The notes: generated by a model from the sequence alone, not told the origin. A stretch of DNA of 64,000 bases from Clostridium sp. AM34-11AC (GCF_003435375.1 NZ_QWGL01000002.1:62001-126000), one strand, 5' to 3'. Positions 17,917 to 27,431 are shown, counted from the first letter of the stretch. Numbers and translations: made by a program.

Positions 17917-19167
17917 TCAGCCTTTGAATAAGCCACCAAAGATGGAAAGGAAGATCGGGTTATAGATATCATCGATGATAACAGCGAAGGACGGGTAAAG
18001 AACCCATGCGATGTTATGCCATCCGTACTGATCCATAACAGCCTTTTCGTTCGCTACTGCGTTCGGACCGGAACCGCAGCCCCAACCGATGTTGCCGGCT
18101 GTCATAACGGCTGCGCCGTAGTCACGGCCAAAGAGGTTGAAGGAAACGAAGATACCGAACAGAGCCATGAGGATCGCCTGTGCTACGAGGATGATACCCA
18201 TCTGGCCTGCAACCGGGGCAAGCTTCGTGAAGTCGGTGGTCATAAGTACGAGGGCAAGGTAGAGCTCTAAGAACATGTGTTCAATAGCGTCAACCTCCGG
18301 AACATAGAACTTGATGTTTGCAGCTTCCATGACGTTTCTTGCGATGGCACCTGCGAAGAGGCAGCCGATGAATTTCGGCATCTCAATCATCGGGATATTG
18401 TCGAGTAAGCAGTAAATCGGCATGCCGAGAGCTGCGAGAAGTAAGCACATTGCGAACATCATGATCATCTTTGTGTTGTCAAGCTCCGGTGCCTTGCCGG
18501 TTGCCTTTGCTTCCGGCTTATCGTTCGGGTCAGACTTTAAACCGTGCTTTGCGATCAGGAAAGCCGCAACCGGACCACCGATGAGGGAGCCCATAACGTT
18601 ACCAAGAGTACCTGCCGCAACACCGATCGTTGTAGCATCCTGTGCACCCCAGCCCTCGAAAATCGGACCAAAGGCAGATGCGGTACCAACACCACCGGAC
18701 ATCGCTGAGGAAGAACACTGAAGAGCGAGGAGCGGATTTAAGTTGATCAGGTGAGCGATCGCAACACCGAGAACATCCTGACAGGTGATCAGGAGGCAGG
18801 CTGCAAATGCAATCATGACGCAGAGCTTTCCGCCTGCATGTCTTAACATCTTTGCGCTGAAGCCGAAGCCTACGCAGAGGAAGAAGAGGTTCTGACAGAG
18901 GTCTTTCATGACCTTTGCGTCAAAACTGATACTGACTGTGCCGGTCATCTTGATCGCGGAAATCAGGAGTGAAAAGATGATACCGGAAACAACCGGAGCA
19001 GGAATCGCGTATTTTCTTAATGCCGCGGAATGTGCGACGATTGCGCGTCCGAGGAAGATTACGATTGCTGCAAAGCCGAGAGTACATAAATACTCAAATT
19101 TAAAATTTGCGATTGCGCCATCGGCAGCTGGTGTGTAGGTGCCGAAATAGCTGATGATATTTTCCAT
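17917..19167 (-). CDS. gltS: Sodium/glutamate symporter GltS, copy 2
   Basis: 416 residues, the same length and topology as copy 1. From about residue 200 to the C-terminus the two proteins are almost identical; most changes are conservative substitutions in the first half (for example around the SISFDAKVMKDL and INLNPLLALQ regions). The conserved CSSSAMSGGVGTASAFGP and NIGWGCGSG pore segments are intact, so both copies look functional. It is the copy nearest to the two-component genes and so the most likely direct target of that regulator. Confidence 0.95.
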   Translation of the reverse strand: MENIISYFGTYTPAADGAIANFKFEYLCTLGFAAIVIFLGRAIVAHSAALRKYAIPAPVVSGIIFSLLISAIKMTGTVSISFDAKVMKDLCQNLFFLCVGFGFSAKMLRHAGGKLCVMIAFAACLLITCQDVLGVAIAHLINLNPLLALQCSSSAMSGGVGTASAFGPIFEGWGAQDATTIGVAAGTLGNVMGSLIGGPVAAFLIAKHGLKSDPNDKPEAKATGKAPELDNTKMIMMFAMCLLLAALGMPIYCLLDNIPMIEMPKFIGCLFAGAIARNVMEAANIKFYVPEVDAIEHMFLELYLALVLMTTDFTKLAPVAGQMGIILVAQAILMALFGIFVSFNLFGRDYGAAVMTAGNIGWGCGSGPNAVANEKAVMDQYGWHNIAWVLYPSFAVIIDDIYNPIFLSIFGGLFKG

Positions 19168-19318
19168 AAAATATCCTCCTATCCTTTTTTTGCCTTACAC
19201 ATTCCACTCTTCTTTTCCTGTCCCGGGAATCCGGAAACAGCTCACAGATGAAAAGAAAAGCGCTCCATCTGTTTATACCCCGTTTACATTGATGAAAATG
19301 TGTAAAAACTTTATAAAA

Positions 19319-19347
19319 AGAATAAAAGATTTTGTGCATGGTGTCAA
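19319..19347 (-). promoter_or_regulatory. Sigma-A promoter of gltS copy 2
   Basis: Minus-strand -35 TTGACA (19347-19342) and -10 TATTCT (19324-19319) with a 17-bp spacer, giving a leader of about 145 bases. A repeated AAGTAAGTAAGTAAC stretch lies directly upstream (19351-19365), a possible regulator site. Confidence 0.7.
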
Positions 19348-19403
19348 TTTAAGTAAGTAAGTAACAGGTTTTGTAAATATCGTAACTGCCGCCGGAGGGC
19401 AAA

Positions 19404-20090
19404 TCATTTTTGCCCGAATCCATATTTGATCGAAGGGCGGCCGCCGGTCTTGTAATCGATCGTGCTGATGATCTCGCCTGTGTCTACCATATAGTTCATG
19501 TATCTGCGGATCGTGATGCGGGAGAGGTGGATCTGCTCGGCGATCTGCTCGCTGGTAAAGAAGCCATTCCGGTTGTTCTGCAGATATTCCCGGATCATGG
19601 CGAGGGTTGTCTCGTTTAATCCCTTTGCGAGTGATGGCTTTGCGTCTGCCCTCTGGTCATTCACGGAAAAGAGACGGTCGATATCGTGCTGGCCGAGTCC
19701 CCCGTGGCTGTGCTCCAGATACTTTTTTGTCTCGGTAAAACGGTCAAGAGCTGTCTTAAAACGCGTATATTCGAAGGGTTTCACGAGATAGTCGGTGATC
19801 CCGCGATTTAACAGGGAGCGGACGATATCCGTATCGTTCGCGGAGGTGACCATAATGACGGACGGTGTGAGACCGGCATTGTGGAGGGCATCGAGAAATT
19901 CACCTCCGTTCATGACAGGAGTATAGTAATCGAGAATGATCAGGTCAGTGGGATTCGTCTTCAGGTAGGGGAGCGCCTCCGACCCGTTTTTAAAGATCCG
20001 GTCCACCCGGAATTCCGGAGTGACCTCGACATACTGTTTATTGATGGAGGCGACCATCGGATCGTCCTCAATGATGATTACATGGTACAT
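19404..20090 (-). CDS. CitB/DcuR-type response regulator
   Basis: 228 residues. The receiver domain (1-120) has the acidic pair Glu8-Asp9-Asp10, phospho-acceptor Asp54 in LILDYYTPVMNG, and Lys in LVKPFEY. The C-terminal part (about 150-225) is a winged helix with FTSEQIAEQIHLSRITIRRYMNYM, as in CitB/DpiA/DcuR regulators of organic-acid and amino-acid transport. Its start overlaps the kinase stop by 13 bases. It probably controls the adjacent gltS genes. Confidence 0.92.
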   Translation of the reverse strand: MYHVIIIEDDPMVASINKQYVEVTPEFRVDRIFKNGSEALPYLKTNPTDLIILDYYTPVMNGGEFLDALHNAGLTPSVIMVTSANDTDIVRSLLNRGITDYLVKPFEYTRFKTALDRFTETKKYLEHSHGGLGQHDIDRLFSVNDQRADAKPSLAKGLNETTLAMIREYLQNNRNGFFTSEQIAEQIHLSRITIRRYMNYMVDTGEIISTIDYKTGGRPSIKYGFGQK

Positions 20091-21760
20091 GGTGTATGCT
20101 TCCTTTCCGTAAATGTGATGGTAAAGCAGGTGCCCTCTCCCGGTTCTGTCTCGATGGAGATCTCGCCGTTCCCGCTGTCTACAAGCTGTTTGATCAGGAA
20201 AAGTCCGGTCCCGCGGTTTGTGCCCTTGGACGAGACGCCCTTTTCATAGATCCTGTCGATCAGATCCGGACGGATCCCGCGCCCGGTGTCCTCACAGGTG
20301 ATGATATTGCAGCCCGGGTCACAGTAGATCCCGAGTGTGATCTCCCGGATCTCAGGACTGCCGGCGGAAAGTTCCTCAATGGCATTTTCGAGAAGATTTC
20401 CGACGATCGTGATATAGTTTTCGACCGGAAGAAGGAGATCCTTTTCCAGACAGCGGCTGTCCGGGGAGACGGTGAGCAGGATGCCGAGCTCCGCGGCATG
20501 CATCATTTTTCCGATCACAAGGGCGCAAATCTTTGACACGCGCAGGCAGTCCGCTGTCTGGCGGATCGACTGGCTGGAGACAAGGTTGCTGTTGATAATG
20601 AAGTTGATGGCCTCCTCCGTCTGACCGGTCTGGAGGTAGCCCAGGATCACGTGGAGCTTATTTAAAAATTCGTGGTTGAAGGCGCGCAGTGTGTCAAGCA
20701 TCGCCTTTGCTCCGGTGAGCTCGTCCATGACCGTCTCCATCTCCGTCTGGTCATTGATGATCGTGAGGATCACCGGATGCTCCGTCTGGGTGTCTGCCGG
20801 AATCTCACTGACCAGAAGTCTTCGGTTCTCACAGGTGCAGGCACGGTGGTAGGACGGTGTGCCGGACGCGAGGACCCGGTCTGCCTGGGATTCCGGGAAG
20901 AAATCCCTGAAAGTGCGTCCTTCCATAAGAGGTTTAGTCTGTTCCTGACCAGAAGTCCCATCGTCCGGGGAGACAGACGGCGGATCCTCCGGTTTTTCAG
21001 GCAGGACATGAAAGAGATTTTCTGCCGCCTGATTTGCGTAGACCACGGAACCGGTGGAATCCGTGGCGACAAGACCTTCCTCCAGTGCATTCAGAACGGT
21101 ATCCTGACGCAGATACAGGTCGAGAAGCTCCGTCGGATGATGTCCCATCAGGGAATCCCGGAGAAGGGAGACGAGTCCGTGAGACAGAAGGATGCTGACG
21201 AGCAGCATGACCATCGCTGCCAATAAATAGGTAGGAAAGACCTCGTGGATCTGCTCGGAGATATAAGTGTTGAAGACCGACGCTATAACGAATCCGATGA
21301 TCGCTCCGTCGCTGTTCCGGATCGAATGGAAAGCCCGCCGCTGGGAACCGTTTGTACCGTAGCCGATGGTGATATAGGGCTGGCTGCCCTTTAAGATCGC
21401 CTCCTCCTCACCGTCGACGAAGGTTTCTCCTGTCTCCTTCCGGTTTGTGTGGTAGAACCGCAGCCCGGTCGTGTTATAAATGGCTATGACATTGAGATCG
21501 GGAAAATTTTCAGACAGGGAATCCAGCTCTTCATTGGCAGATCCGTCCGGATAACCGTTTTCCAGCATGGAGACAACATTGTCCATGGAGGCGACATAGG
21601 CGGCGAGGGCGCTGATGTTTTTATCGATCTCCTGACGCTGACGTGTAATCGTCGAAAAAAGGGTTATACTTAAGGAGAGGAGCAGCAGGCAGACGGACAC
21701 TGCCATAAAGCTGAAAAACAACTGGCTCTCCAGGGATAGTTTTCGAAATTTCTGCATCAT
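20078..21760 (-). CDS. CitA/DcuS-type sensor histidine kinase
   Basis: 560 residues from ATG 21760, set by GGAGG about nine bases upstream; a longer frame to 21880 would begin almost at the predicted transcript start. Order: TM1 (about 15-38), periplasmic-type PAS/sCache domain (40-170), TM2 (about 175-200), cytoplasmic PAS (225-330), a SpoB-like dimerisation helix with NHEFLNKLHVI, and HATPase with GNLLENAIEEL and EDTGRGI. Kinases of this class sense di- and tricarboxylates or amino acids outside the cell. With the neighbouring gltS genes, glutamate or a relative is the likely ligand (inference). Confidence 0.92.
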   Translation of the reverse strand: MMQKFRKLSLESQLFFSFMAVSVCLLLLSLSITLFSTITRQRQEIDKNISALAAYVASMDNVVSMLENGYPDGSANEELDSLSENFPDLNVIAIYNTTGLRFYHTNRKETGETFVDGEEEAILKGSQPYITIGYGTNGSQRRAFHSIRNSDGAIIGFVIASVFNTYISEQIHEVFPTYLLAAMVMLLVSILLSHGLVSLLRDSLMGHHPTELLDLYLRQDTVLNALEEGLVATDSTGSVVYANQAAENLFHVLPEKPEDPPSVSPDDGTSGQEQTKPLMEGRTFRDFFPESQADRVLASGTPSYHRACTCENRRLLVSEIPADTQTEHPVILTIINDQTEMETVMDELTGAKAMLDTLRAFNHEFLNKLHVILGYLQTGQTEEAINFIINSNLVSSQSIRQTADCLRVSKICALVIGKMMHAAELGILLTVSPDSRCLEKDLLLPVENYITIVGNLLENAIEELSAGSPEIREITLGIYCDPGCNIITCEDTGRGIRPDLIDRIYEKGVSSKGTNRGTGLFLIKQLVDSGNGEISIETEPGEGTCFTITFTERKHTPCTM

Positions 21761-21805
21761 GAAACGTGTCCTCCATAGTGGAATACAGGGTATTGAAATT
21801 TTGAG

Positions 21806-21839
21806 GGTGCTATGTGCCGATGGCACATGTCCAGCACCG
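21806..21839 (-). promoter_or_regulatory. Leader hairpin of the two-component operon
   Basis: GGTGCT-ATGTGCC pairs with GGCACAT-GTCC-AGCACC in the 5' leader between the promoter at 21892 and the start codon at 21760. Its function is unknown. Confidence 0.45.
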
Positions 21840-21891
21840 ACCGGAGCGGAGCGTAGACGCGTGAGTACGTAGAACATCATATTTATGCCTT

Positions 21892-21920
21892 AGTATAAAA
21901 AAAAAAAGAAGGAGTTTCAA
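21892..21920 (-). promoter_or_regulatory. Sigma-A promoter of the two-component operon
   Basis: Minus-strand -35 TTGAAA (21920-21915) and -10 TATACT (21897-21892) separated by 17 bases made almost entirely of T. It fires away from the gapA promoter at 22015. Confidence 0.7.
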
Positions 21921-22014
21921 GAGGAAAGATGACGAAAAAAAGAGGGATTCCCGGCTTTTGCCGAAAAAAGGAGAAAATCTTCGATTCATATTGGGAAAAG
22001 TTTGTAAAAAGGAC

Positions 22015-22043
22015 TTGCTATTTCTGGCAGAATTATGTACAAT
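22015..22043 (+). promoter_or_regulatory. Sigma-A promoter of gapA
   Basis: -35 TTGCTA (22015-22020) and -10 TACAAT (22038-22043) with a 17-bp spacer, leading to a leader of about 128 bases before the gapA start. Confidence 0.75.
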
Positions 22044-22053
22044 AAAACCAAGG

Positions 22054-22071
22054 TTGATTAATATTTAACAA
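22054..22071 (+). promoter_or_regulatory. Candidate Rex operator in the gapA leader
   Basis: TTGATTAATATTTAACAA matches the Rex consensus TTGTTAA-N4-TTAACAA at 12 of 14 specified positions with a perfect right half. It covers roughly +4 to +21 after the gapA promoter, where a bound repressor would block transcription. Rex senses the NADH/NAD+ ratio. Confidence 0.55.
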
Positions 22072-22178
22072 TCATAACTGTTTGGCGTTTCAGAGTATCC
22101 TTTATGTTCCGTGAAACGTGCGGACATGCTGAATGGTTATGAAACGACCACACATCATTTTCTAGGAGGAAAAGAAAA

Positions 22179-23198
22179 ATGGCAGTTAAAGTTGCGATTA
22201 ATGGTTTTGGCCGTATTGGCCGTCTTGCATTCAGACAGATGTTTGGCGCAGAGGGATTCGAGATCGTTGCGATCAACGACTTAACTTCTCCGGAGATGCT
22301 CGCACACCTTTTAAAATATGATTCCACACAGGGCAGATACGCTCTTGCGGATACAGTATCCTACGGTGAGGATTCTATCACTGTTGATGGCAAAGAGATC
22401 AAGATCTACGCGAAAGCAAACGCAGCAGAGCTTCCGTGGGGCGAGATCGGTGTAGACGTTGTTCTTGAGTGCACAGGTTTCTACACATCCAAAGCAAAAG
22501 CACAGGCTCATATCGATGCTGGTGCTAAGCACGTTATCATCTCCGCTCCGGCAGGAAATGATCTTCCGACAATCGTTTACAATGTAAACCATGAGACATT
22601 AAGCAAAGATGACCACATCATCTCCGCTGCTTCCTGTACAACAAACTGCCTTGCTCCGATGGCAAAGGCATTAAACGATGCTTACCCGATCCAGTCCGGT
22701 ATCATGTGCACAATTCACGCTTACACAGGTGACCAGATGACACTTGACGGACCGCAGAGAAAGGGCGATAAGAGAAGAAGCCGTGCTGCAGCGATCAACA
22801 TCGTTCCGAACAGCACAGGTGCTGCAAAGGCAATCGGCCTTGTAATTCCGGAATTAAACGGTAAGCTCATCGGTTCTGCTCAGCGTGTTCCTACACCGAC
22901 AGGTTCCACAACAATTTTAACAGCTGTTGTTAAGGGCCAGCCGACAAAGGAATCCATCAACGCAGCAATGAAGGCAGCTTCCAACGAGTCCTTCGGCTAC
23001 AACACAGATGAGATCGTTTCCAGCGATATCGTTGGTATGAGATACGGTTCTCTCTTCGATGCAACACAGACAATGGTTCTCCCGATCGACGAGAACACAT
23101 CTGAGGTTCAGGTTGTATCCTGGTACGACAACGAGAACTCCTACACAAGCCAGATGGTTCGTACCATCAAGCACTTCGGAAAACTGTTAAATGCTTAA
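22179..23198 (+). CDS. gapA: Glyceraldehyde-3-phosphate dehydrogenase, type I
   Basis: 339 residues. The NAD-binding motif INGFGRIGR and catalytic Cys153 in [10 protein letters not shown] are present, as is the C-terminal [19 protein letters not shown] signature. It oxidises glyceraldehyde-3-phosphate with NAD+ and phosphate in glycolysis. AGGAGG precedes the ATG. Codon usage is strongly biased towards T/A-ending abundant codons, unlike the neighbouring transport genes, as expected for a very highly expressed gene. A candidate Rex site lies in its leader. Confidence 0.98.
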   Translation: MAVKVAINGFGRIGRLAFRQMFGAEGFEIVAINDLTSPEMLAHLLKYDSTQGRYALADTVSYGEDSITVDGKEIKIYAKANAAELPWGEIGVDVVLECTGFYTSKAKAQAHIDAGAKHVIISAPAGNDLPTIVYNVNHETLSKDDHIISAASCTTNCLAPMAKALNDAYPIQSGIMCTIHAYTGDQMTLDGPQRKGDKRRSRAAAINIVPNSTGAAKAIGLVIPELNGKLIGSAQRVPTPTGSTTILTAVVKGQPTKESINAAMKAASNESFGYNTDEIVSSDIVGMRYGSLFDATQTMVLPIDENTSEVQVVSWYDNENSYTSQMVRTIKHFGKLLNA

Positions 23199-23234
23199 TT
23201 TCGCGCAGTTATCGAAGAAAATAGACTCAGCAAA

Positions 23235-23267
23235 GGGTCCGGTCTGATGAGGACCGGACCCTTTTTT
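23235..23267 (+). terminator. Terminator after gapA
   Basis: GGGTCCGGTC at 23235-23244 pairs with GACCGGACCC at 23252-23261, followed by TTTTTT. It lies between gapA and pgk and may attenuate read-through so that gapA is expressed more. Confidence 0.92.
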
Positions 23268-23294
23268 CGATTTATAAAAAGGAGGAATTCCAAC

Positions 23295-24518
23295 ATGTCT
23301 TTAAATAAGAAAACAGTTGATGATATCAACGTAAAGGGAAAGAGAGTGCTGGTCCGCTGCGATTTCAACGTACCGTTAAAGGACGGTAAGATCACAGACG
23401 AGACACGTATCAACGCAGCTCTCCCGACAATCCAGAAGCTGATCAACGATGGCGGCAAAGTGATTCTTTGCTCCCACCTTGGAAAAGTAAAAAATGGCCC
23501 GAACGAGGGAGAATCCCTGGCTCCGGTTGCAAAGAGCCTTTCTGAGAAACTCGGAAAAGAAGTTGTTTTCGTATCCGATTACAACGTAACCGGCGAAGCT
23601 GCAACAAAGGCTGTAAACGCAATGAAAGAGGGAGATGTCGTTCTTCTTCAGAACACCCGTTTCCGCGGAGCTGAGGAGACAAAGAACGGCGAACAGTTCA
23701 GCAAAGAGCTGGCTGACCTCGCAGACGACTATGTATGCGACGCATTCGGTTCCTCCCACAGAGCACATGCTTCCGTAGCTGGTGTTACAAAGTTCATCTC
23801 CGCAAAGGGCGGTTCCAACGTTGTCGGATACCTGATGGAGAAAGAGATCGCGTTCCTTGGAAATGCGGTTGAAAATCCGGTTCGTCCGTTCGTTGCGATC
23901 CTCGGCGGTGCGAAAGTTGCTGATAAGTTAAATGTAATCTCCAACCTCCTTGAGAAGTGTGATACTCTTATCATCGGCGGCGGTATGGCTTACACCTTCT
24001 TAAAGGCACAGGGCAAGGAGATCGGTAAGTCCTTAGTTGACGATACAAAGATCGATTACTGCAAAGAGATGATGGATAAGGCAGCAAAGCTTGGCAAGAA
24101 GCTTCTTCTTCCGGTTGATACGACGGTTGTTTCTGAGTTCCCGAACCCGATCGATGCTCCGGTCGAGGTTGAGTATGTTTCCGTAGATGCGATCCCGGCT
24201 GACAAAGAGGGCGTTGATATCGGACCGGAGACCTGCAAGATCTACGCGGACGCAGTGAAGAACGCGAAGACCGTTGTATGGAACGGACCGATGGGCGTAT
24301 TCGAGAACCCGACACTTGCTGCTGGTACGATCGCAGTGGCAAAGGCACTCGCTGAGACAGATGCGACAACGATCATCGGCGGTGGTGACTCCGCAGCAGC
24401 TGTCAACCAGCTCGGCTTCGGCGACAAGATGAGCCACATCTCCACAGGCGGCGGCGCATCCTTAGAGTTCCTGGAAGGAAAAGAACTCCCGGGCGTTGCA
24501 GCAGCTGACGATAAGTAA
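23295..24518 (+). CDS. pgk: Phosphoglycerate kinase
   Basis: 407 residues from the ATG at 23295, with GGAGG at 23281-23285; an upstream in-frame ATG at 23247 lies inside the gapA terminator. The N-terminal signature [14 protein letters not shown], the substrate-binding RxH region and the C-terminal ATP-binding [13 protein letters not shown] are present. It makes ATP and 3-phosphoglycerate from 1,3-bisphosphoglycerate. It sits between gap and tpiA with high-expression codon bias. Confidence 0.98.
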   Translation: MSLNKKTVDDINVKGKRVLVRCDFNVPLKDGKITDETRINAALPTIQKLINDGGKVILCSHLGKVKNGPNEGESLAPVAKSLSEKLGKEVVFVSDYNVTGEAATKAVNAMKEGDVVLLQNTRFRGAEETKNGEQFSKELADLADDYVCDAFGSSHRAHASVAGVTKFISAKGGSNVVGYLMEKEIAFLGNAVENPVRPFVAILGGAKVADKLNVISNLLEKCDTLIIGGGMAYTFLKAQGKEIGKSLVDDTKIDYCKEMMDKAAKLGKKLLLPVDTTVVSEFPNPIDAPVEVEYVSVDAIPADKEGVDIGPETCKIYADAVKNAKTVVWNGPMGVFENPTLAAGTIAVAKALAETDATTIIGGGDSAAAVNQLGFGDKMSHISTGGGASLEFLEGKELPGVAAADDK

Positions 24519-24538
24519 ATGAATGAATGAAACCAGTA

Positions 24539-24617
24539 CACCGTGCGCCGGAACAGGCGTGGAAGGGCGCTGCAAGCTCGCTTGCATAAGCCCTTTCAGG
24601 TCTTTTCAGGCACGGTG
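24539..24617 (+). other. Nested hairpins between pgk and tpiA
   Basis: Outer arms CACCGTGC (24539-24546) and GCACGGTG (24610-24617) enclose a stem-loop of GGAAGGGC with GCCCTTTC (24561-24597) whose tip is TGCAAGC/GCTTGCA. There is no U-run, so this is not a plain terminator. It may be an RNA processing or stability element in the glycolytic transcript. Confidence 0.5.
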
Positions 24618-24677
24618 GGGAGCAAATGTATGCATTTACTTCCCTGGCTGTAAATATTATAGTGTCCGAGATTCCAG

Positions 24678-24707
24678 ATCCGGGACGGCGATCCCGTCCC
24701 GGATTTT
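24678..24707 (+). terminator. Hairpin/terminator ahead of tpiA
   Basis: ATCCGGGACGG at 24678-24688 pairs with CCGTCCCGGAT at 24694-24704, with a short TTTT. It lies 37 bases before tpiA, so it is either a weak terminator or an attenuator. Confidence 0.65.
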
Positions 24708-24743
24708 GTGATATAAAATTGGTATATATGGGGGTAAATAACC

Positions 24744-25493
24744 ATGGCAAGAAAGAAAATCATCGCTGGAAACTGGAAAATGAACATGACGCCGTCCGAG
24801 GCTGTCGCACTTGTTGAGACATTAAAGCCGCTCGTTAAGACGGAGGAAGCGGACGTTGTATTCTGCGTACCGGCTATCGACATTATTCCTGTCGTAAAGG
24901 CATGCGAGGGAACGAACATCGAGGTTGGCGCGGAGAATATGTATTTCGAGGAGAAAGGCGCATATACAGGCGAGATTTCCCCGAACATGCTGACAGATGC
25001 CGGTGTGAAATACGTCATTATCGGACATTCCGAGAGAAGAGAGTACTTTGCAGAGACAGATGAGACCGTCAACAAGAAAGTCTTAAAGGCATTCGAGCAT
25101 GGTCTGACCCCGATCATCTGCTGCGGTGAGACCCTGACCCAGAGAGAGCAGGGGATCACACTCGACTGGATCCGCAAACAGGTCAAGATCGCATTCCAGA
25201 ACGTGACAGCAGACCAGGCGAAGACTGCTGTGATCGCTTATGAGCCGATCTGGGCGATCGGAACCGGAAAGACAGCAACGACAGAACAGGCCGAGGAAGT
25301 CTGCGGCGCGATCCGTGCGTGCATCGGTGAGATCTACGATGAAGCAACGAAGGAAGCAATCCGCATCCAGTACGGCGGATCTGTAAACGCAGGCAATGCG
25401 GCAGAACTGTTCGCACAGCCGGATATCGACGGCGGACTTGTAGGCGGCGCGTCCTTAAAGGCTGATTTCGGAAAGATCGTCAACTACAAATAG
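24744..25493 (+). CDS. tpiA: Triosephosphate isomerase
   Basis: 249 residues. Catalytic residues are visible: Lys12 in AGNWKMN, His95 in IIGHSERR and Glu167 in [11 protein letters not shown]; the phosphate-binding loop GGS lies in [11 protein letters not shown]. It interconverts dihydroxyacetone phosphate and glyceraldehyde-3-phosphate, completing the gap-pgk-tpiA cluster. A GGGGG-type site precedes the ATG. Confidence 0.98.
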   Translation: MARKKIIAGNWKMNMTPSEAVALVETLKPLVKTEEADVVFCVPAIDIIPVVKACEGTNIEVGAENMYFEEKGAYTGEISPNMLTDAGVKYVIIGHSERREYFAETDETVNKKVLKAFEHGLTPIICCGETLTQREQGITLDWIRKQVKIAFQNVTADQAKTAVIAYEPIWAIGTGKTATTEQAEEVCGAIRACIGEIYDEATKEAIRIQYGGSVNAGNAAELFAQPDIDGGLVGGASLKADFGKIVNYK

Positions 25494-25508
25494 TACATGT
25501 ACATCCTG

Positions 25509-25551
25509 GCGCTGTGTCATAGAAAATGGGCTGTGACACAGCGCTTTTTTC
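25509..25551 (+). terminator. Terminator after tpiA
   Basis: GCGCTGTGTCA at 25509-25519 pairs with TGACACAGCGC at 25534-25544, followed by a run of seven T. Confidence 0.93.
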
Positions 25552-25559
25552 ATAGAAGA

Positions 25560-25675
25560 TTTCAATGGAACTTCCTATGAAAAAAGGCACATTCGCGAGA
25601 AGATGAAGATCGTCGCAAGCGACCGCGCGCCCGGTGCGAGAATGTGCCAGGACACATTCTTTTTACATAAGAGAA
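25560..25675 (+). repeat. Family B dispersed repeat, copy 1
   Basis: GC-rich element starting just after the tpiA terminator. It contains GTCGCAAGCGACCGC and an arm pair AATGTG / CACATT with the ending TTTTTA. Copy 2 is at 47056-47185 and a degenerate one at 55745-55848. Its inverted segments suggest a foldable non-coding element; origin unknown. Confidence 0.55.
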
Positions 25676-25711
25676 AATAGTGACAATCTGTCATTTTTTG
25701 CCTCCACCCTA

Positions 25712-25740
25712 TTGACTGGAAGGATTTTGGATGTTACGAT
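25712..25740 (+). promoter_or_regulatory. Promoter of the first degV gene
   Basis: -35 TTGACT (25712-25717) and -10 TACGAT (25735-25740) with a 17-bp spacer, about 80 bases upstream of the start. Confidence 0.6.
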
Positions 25741-25822
25741 TATTAGATACGCAAAACGTTAAAATTGCGCAAAAGACAGCAATCTCTTGCGTGAATCCAG
25801 GATATAAAGAGGAAATACATAT

Positions 25823-26707
25823 ATGAAGAAAATTGGAATCGTAACAGACAGTCACAGCAGCATCAGCCAGGAAGAGGCAAAGAAACTCGGGATCTTTGTT
25901 CTGCCGATGCCGTTCTATATCGACGGGGAGTGCTATTATGAGAGTGTGACGCTTTCCAGGGAACTGTTTTTTGAAAAGCTGACATCCGGAGCCGATATTT
26001 CGACTTCCCAGCCATCTCCGACCGCTGTGATGGAAATCTGGGACAAAGCACTCGAAGAATATGAAAAGATCCTGTATATGCCGATCAGCAGCGGACTCAG
26101 CAGTTCCTACAATACGGCGATGATGCTGGCGCAGGAGGAAAAATATGAAGGACGCGTCCTCGTTGTGGACGACGGACAGGTTGCGGCGCCGCTTCACCAG
26201 ATGATCCTGGACACACTGGATATGATCGAAAAAGGATATGAAGCGGAACATATCCGCGAACTCCTGGAAAAGGCGGGAGACCGGATGATGATCTATATCG
26301 CCCTTCAGACGCTGGAATTCCTGAAAAAAGGCGGTAGAGTAACTCCGGCTGCAGCTGCGCTCGGATCTGTATTTAATATCAAACCGATCTTAAAGCTCCA
26401 GACCGGAAAACTGGATTCCTTTAAGAAGTGCCACGGAATGCAGAAGGCCAAAAAGACAGCCATTGAGGCGATGCAGACAGAGATCCGCGAGAATTTCCAG
26501 GATGCCTTAAACGATGGCGCTCTGCATCTCTTAGCGTCTTCCAGCGGAACGGATGAGGAGAATGCAGCGTGGGTCGAGGAGATCAAAGAGGCATTCCCGG
26601 GTGTTCCGATCCTTTATGATAACCTTTCTCTCGGCGTTTCCTGCCATATCGGACCTGGCGGAATGGGAATTGGTTGTGCGGTGGCACCGGATTATAAGAG
26701 AGTATAA
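25823..26707 (+). CDS. DegV family fatty-acid-binding protein (1)
   Basis: 294 residues. The DegV fold is marked by GIVTDSHSSIS at the N-terminus, TSQPSPTAV, ISSGLSSSYNTA (lipid carboxylate binding), FLKKGGRVTPAAAALGSVFNIKPIL and a C-terminal GPGGMGIGCA. DegV (FakB-like) proteins bind fatty acids and, in some bacteria, present them to the kinase FakA for phospholipid synthesis. No fakA-like gene is nearby. A second, divergent DegV gene is at 45997-46839. Confidence 0.93.
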   Translation: MKKIGIVTDSHSSISQEEAKKLGIFVLPMPFYIDGECYYESVTLSRELFFEKLTSGADISTSQPSPTAVMEIWDKALEEYEKILYMPISSGLSSSYNTAMMLAQEEKYEGRVLVVDDGQVAAPLHQMILDTLDMIEKGYEAEHIRELLEKAGDRMMIYIALQTLEFLKKGGRVTPAAAALGSVFNIKPILKLQTGKLDSFKKCHGMQKAKKTAIEAMQTEIRENFQDALNDGALHLLASSSGTDEENAAWVEEIKEAFPGVPILYDNLSLGVSCHIGPGGMGIGCAVAPDYKRV

Positions 26708-26758
26708 GTAAGAAAATATTGGCTGCGAGTAAAAATACCATTGCTGCAGACAATTTTT

Positions 26759-26801
26759 AATGGATTTTTGTTCGTAACTGTGAGTATATGGAACCGTTAC
26801 A
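26759..26801 (+). repeat. Degenerate right half of a family A element
   Basis: AATGGATTTTTG followed by CGTAACTGTGAG and CCGTTAC matches the right end of the family A repeats at 27299, 46836 and 50767. The left half is not recognisable. Confidence 0.45.
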
Positions 26802-26861
26802 AAAGAAGTTTGAAATCAGAGTTTCGGTTGTATGAACGTGCATAATAAGGAGGCAATCATT

Positions 26862-27287
26862 ATGGAATACCGCAGATTTGGAAATACGATCGTAGCAAGA
26901 ATTGATAAGGACGAGGATGTGCTCGAGAAGATGAAGCGCATCGCGATGCTCGAGGACGTAAAACTCGCGAGTGTCAGCGCACTTGGAACTTTTTCATCCA
27001 TGACGGTCGGCATCTATGACCTCGAAAAACGCCAGTTTATGGGAAATGATTTCGAGGGAATGTTTGAGATCGTTTCCTTTACAGGAACCATCAACACGAT
27101 GGACGGAAAGTATTACAGCCACATCCACGCGGCGGCAGCCGACGCGAAGGGCAATGTATACGGCGGGCATTTAAGTCATGGCATTATCGGAGCGACCTGC
27201 GAGATGGTGATCACGGTGATCGACGGAGTTGTGGATCGCGTAAAAGATGAGGAGACAGGACTCAATATCTTTAACTTTAGGTACTAA
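26862..27287 (+). CDS. PPC/DUF296 domain protein
   Basis: 141 residues from ATG 26862 with GGAGG at 26849-26853. The whole protein is a PPC (DUF296) domain: SVSALGTFSSMTVGIYD, then the metal-site pattern HIHAAAAD...GGHLSHG with three His. In plants this domain accompanies AT-hooks; bacterial single-domain forms are trimers of unknown role, here without an AT-hook, so DNA binding is not supported by the sequence. Confidence 0.88.
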   Translation: MEYRRFGNTIVARIDKDEDVLEKMKRIAMLEDVKLASVSALGTFSSMTVGIYDLEKRQFMGNDFEGMFEIVSFTGTINTMDGKYYSHIHAAAADAKGNVYGGHLSHGIIGATCEMVITVIDGVVDRVKDEETGLNIFNFRY

Positions 27288-27298
27288 AGTGCAGTAAG

Positions 27299-27431
27299 GT
27301 AACTGTTCAGCAGGTCTGCGCATTTACTGCGCTGACCGTAAGAAAACTTAAGCTGGAAGGCAAAAATCCTATCAGCGCATCCGATCTAGAATGGATTTTT
27401 GCTTGTAACTGCGAAGGTACTGAATCGTTAC
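27299..27431 (+). mobile_element. Family A MITE-like element, copy 1 (133 bp)
   Basis: Begins GTAACTGTTCAGCA and ends ACTGAATCGTTAC, an imperfect terminal inverted repeat. Inside are a GGTC-GCGC/GCGC-GACC hairpin and GCAAAAATCC paired with GGATTTTTGC. No clear target duplication is left, so this copy is probably older than the one at 46836. Confidence 0.75.
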
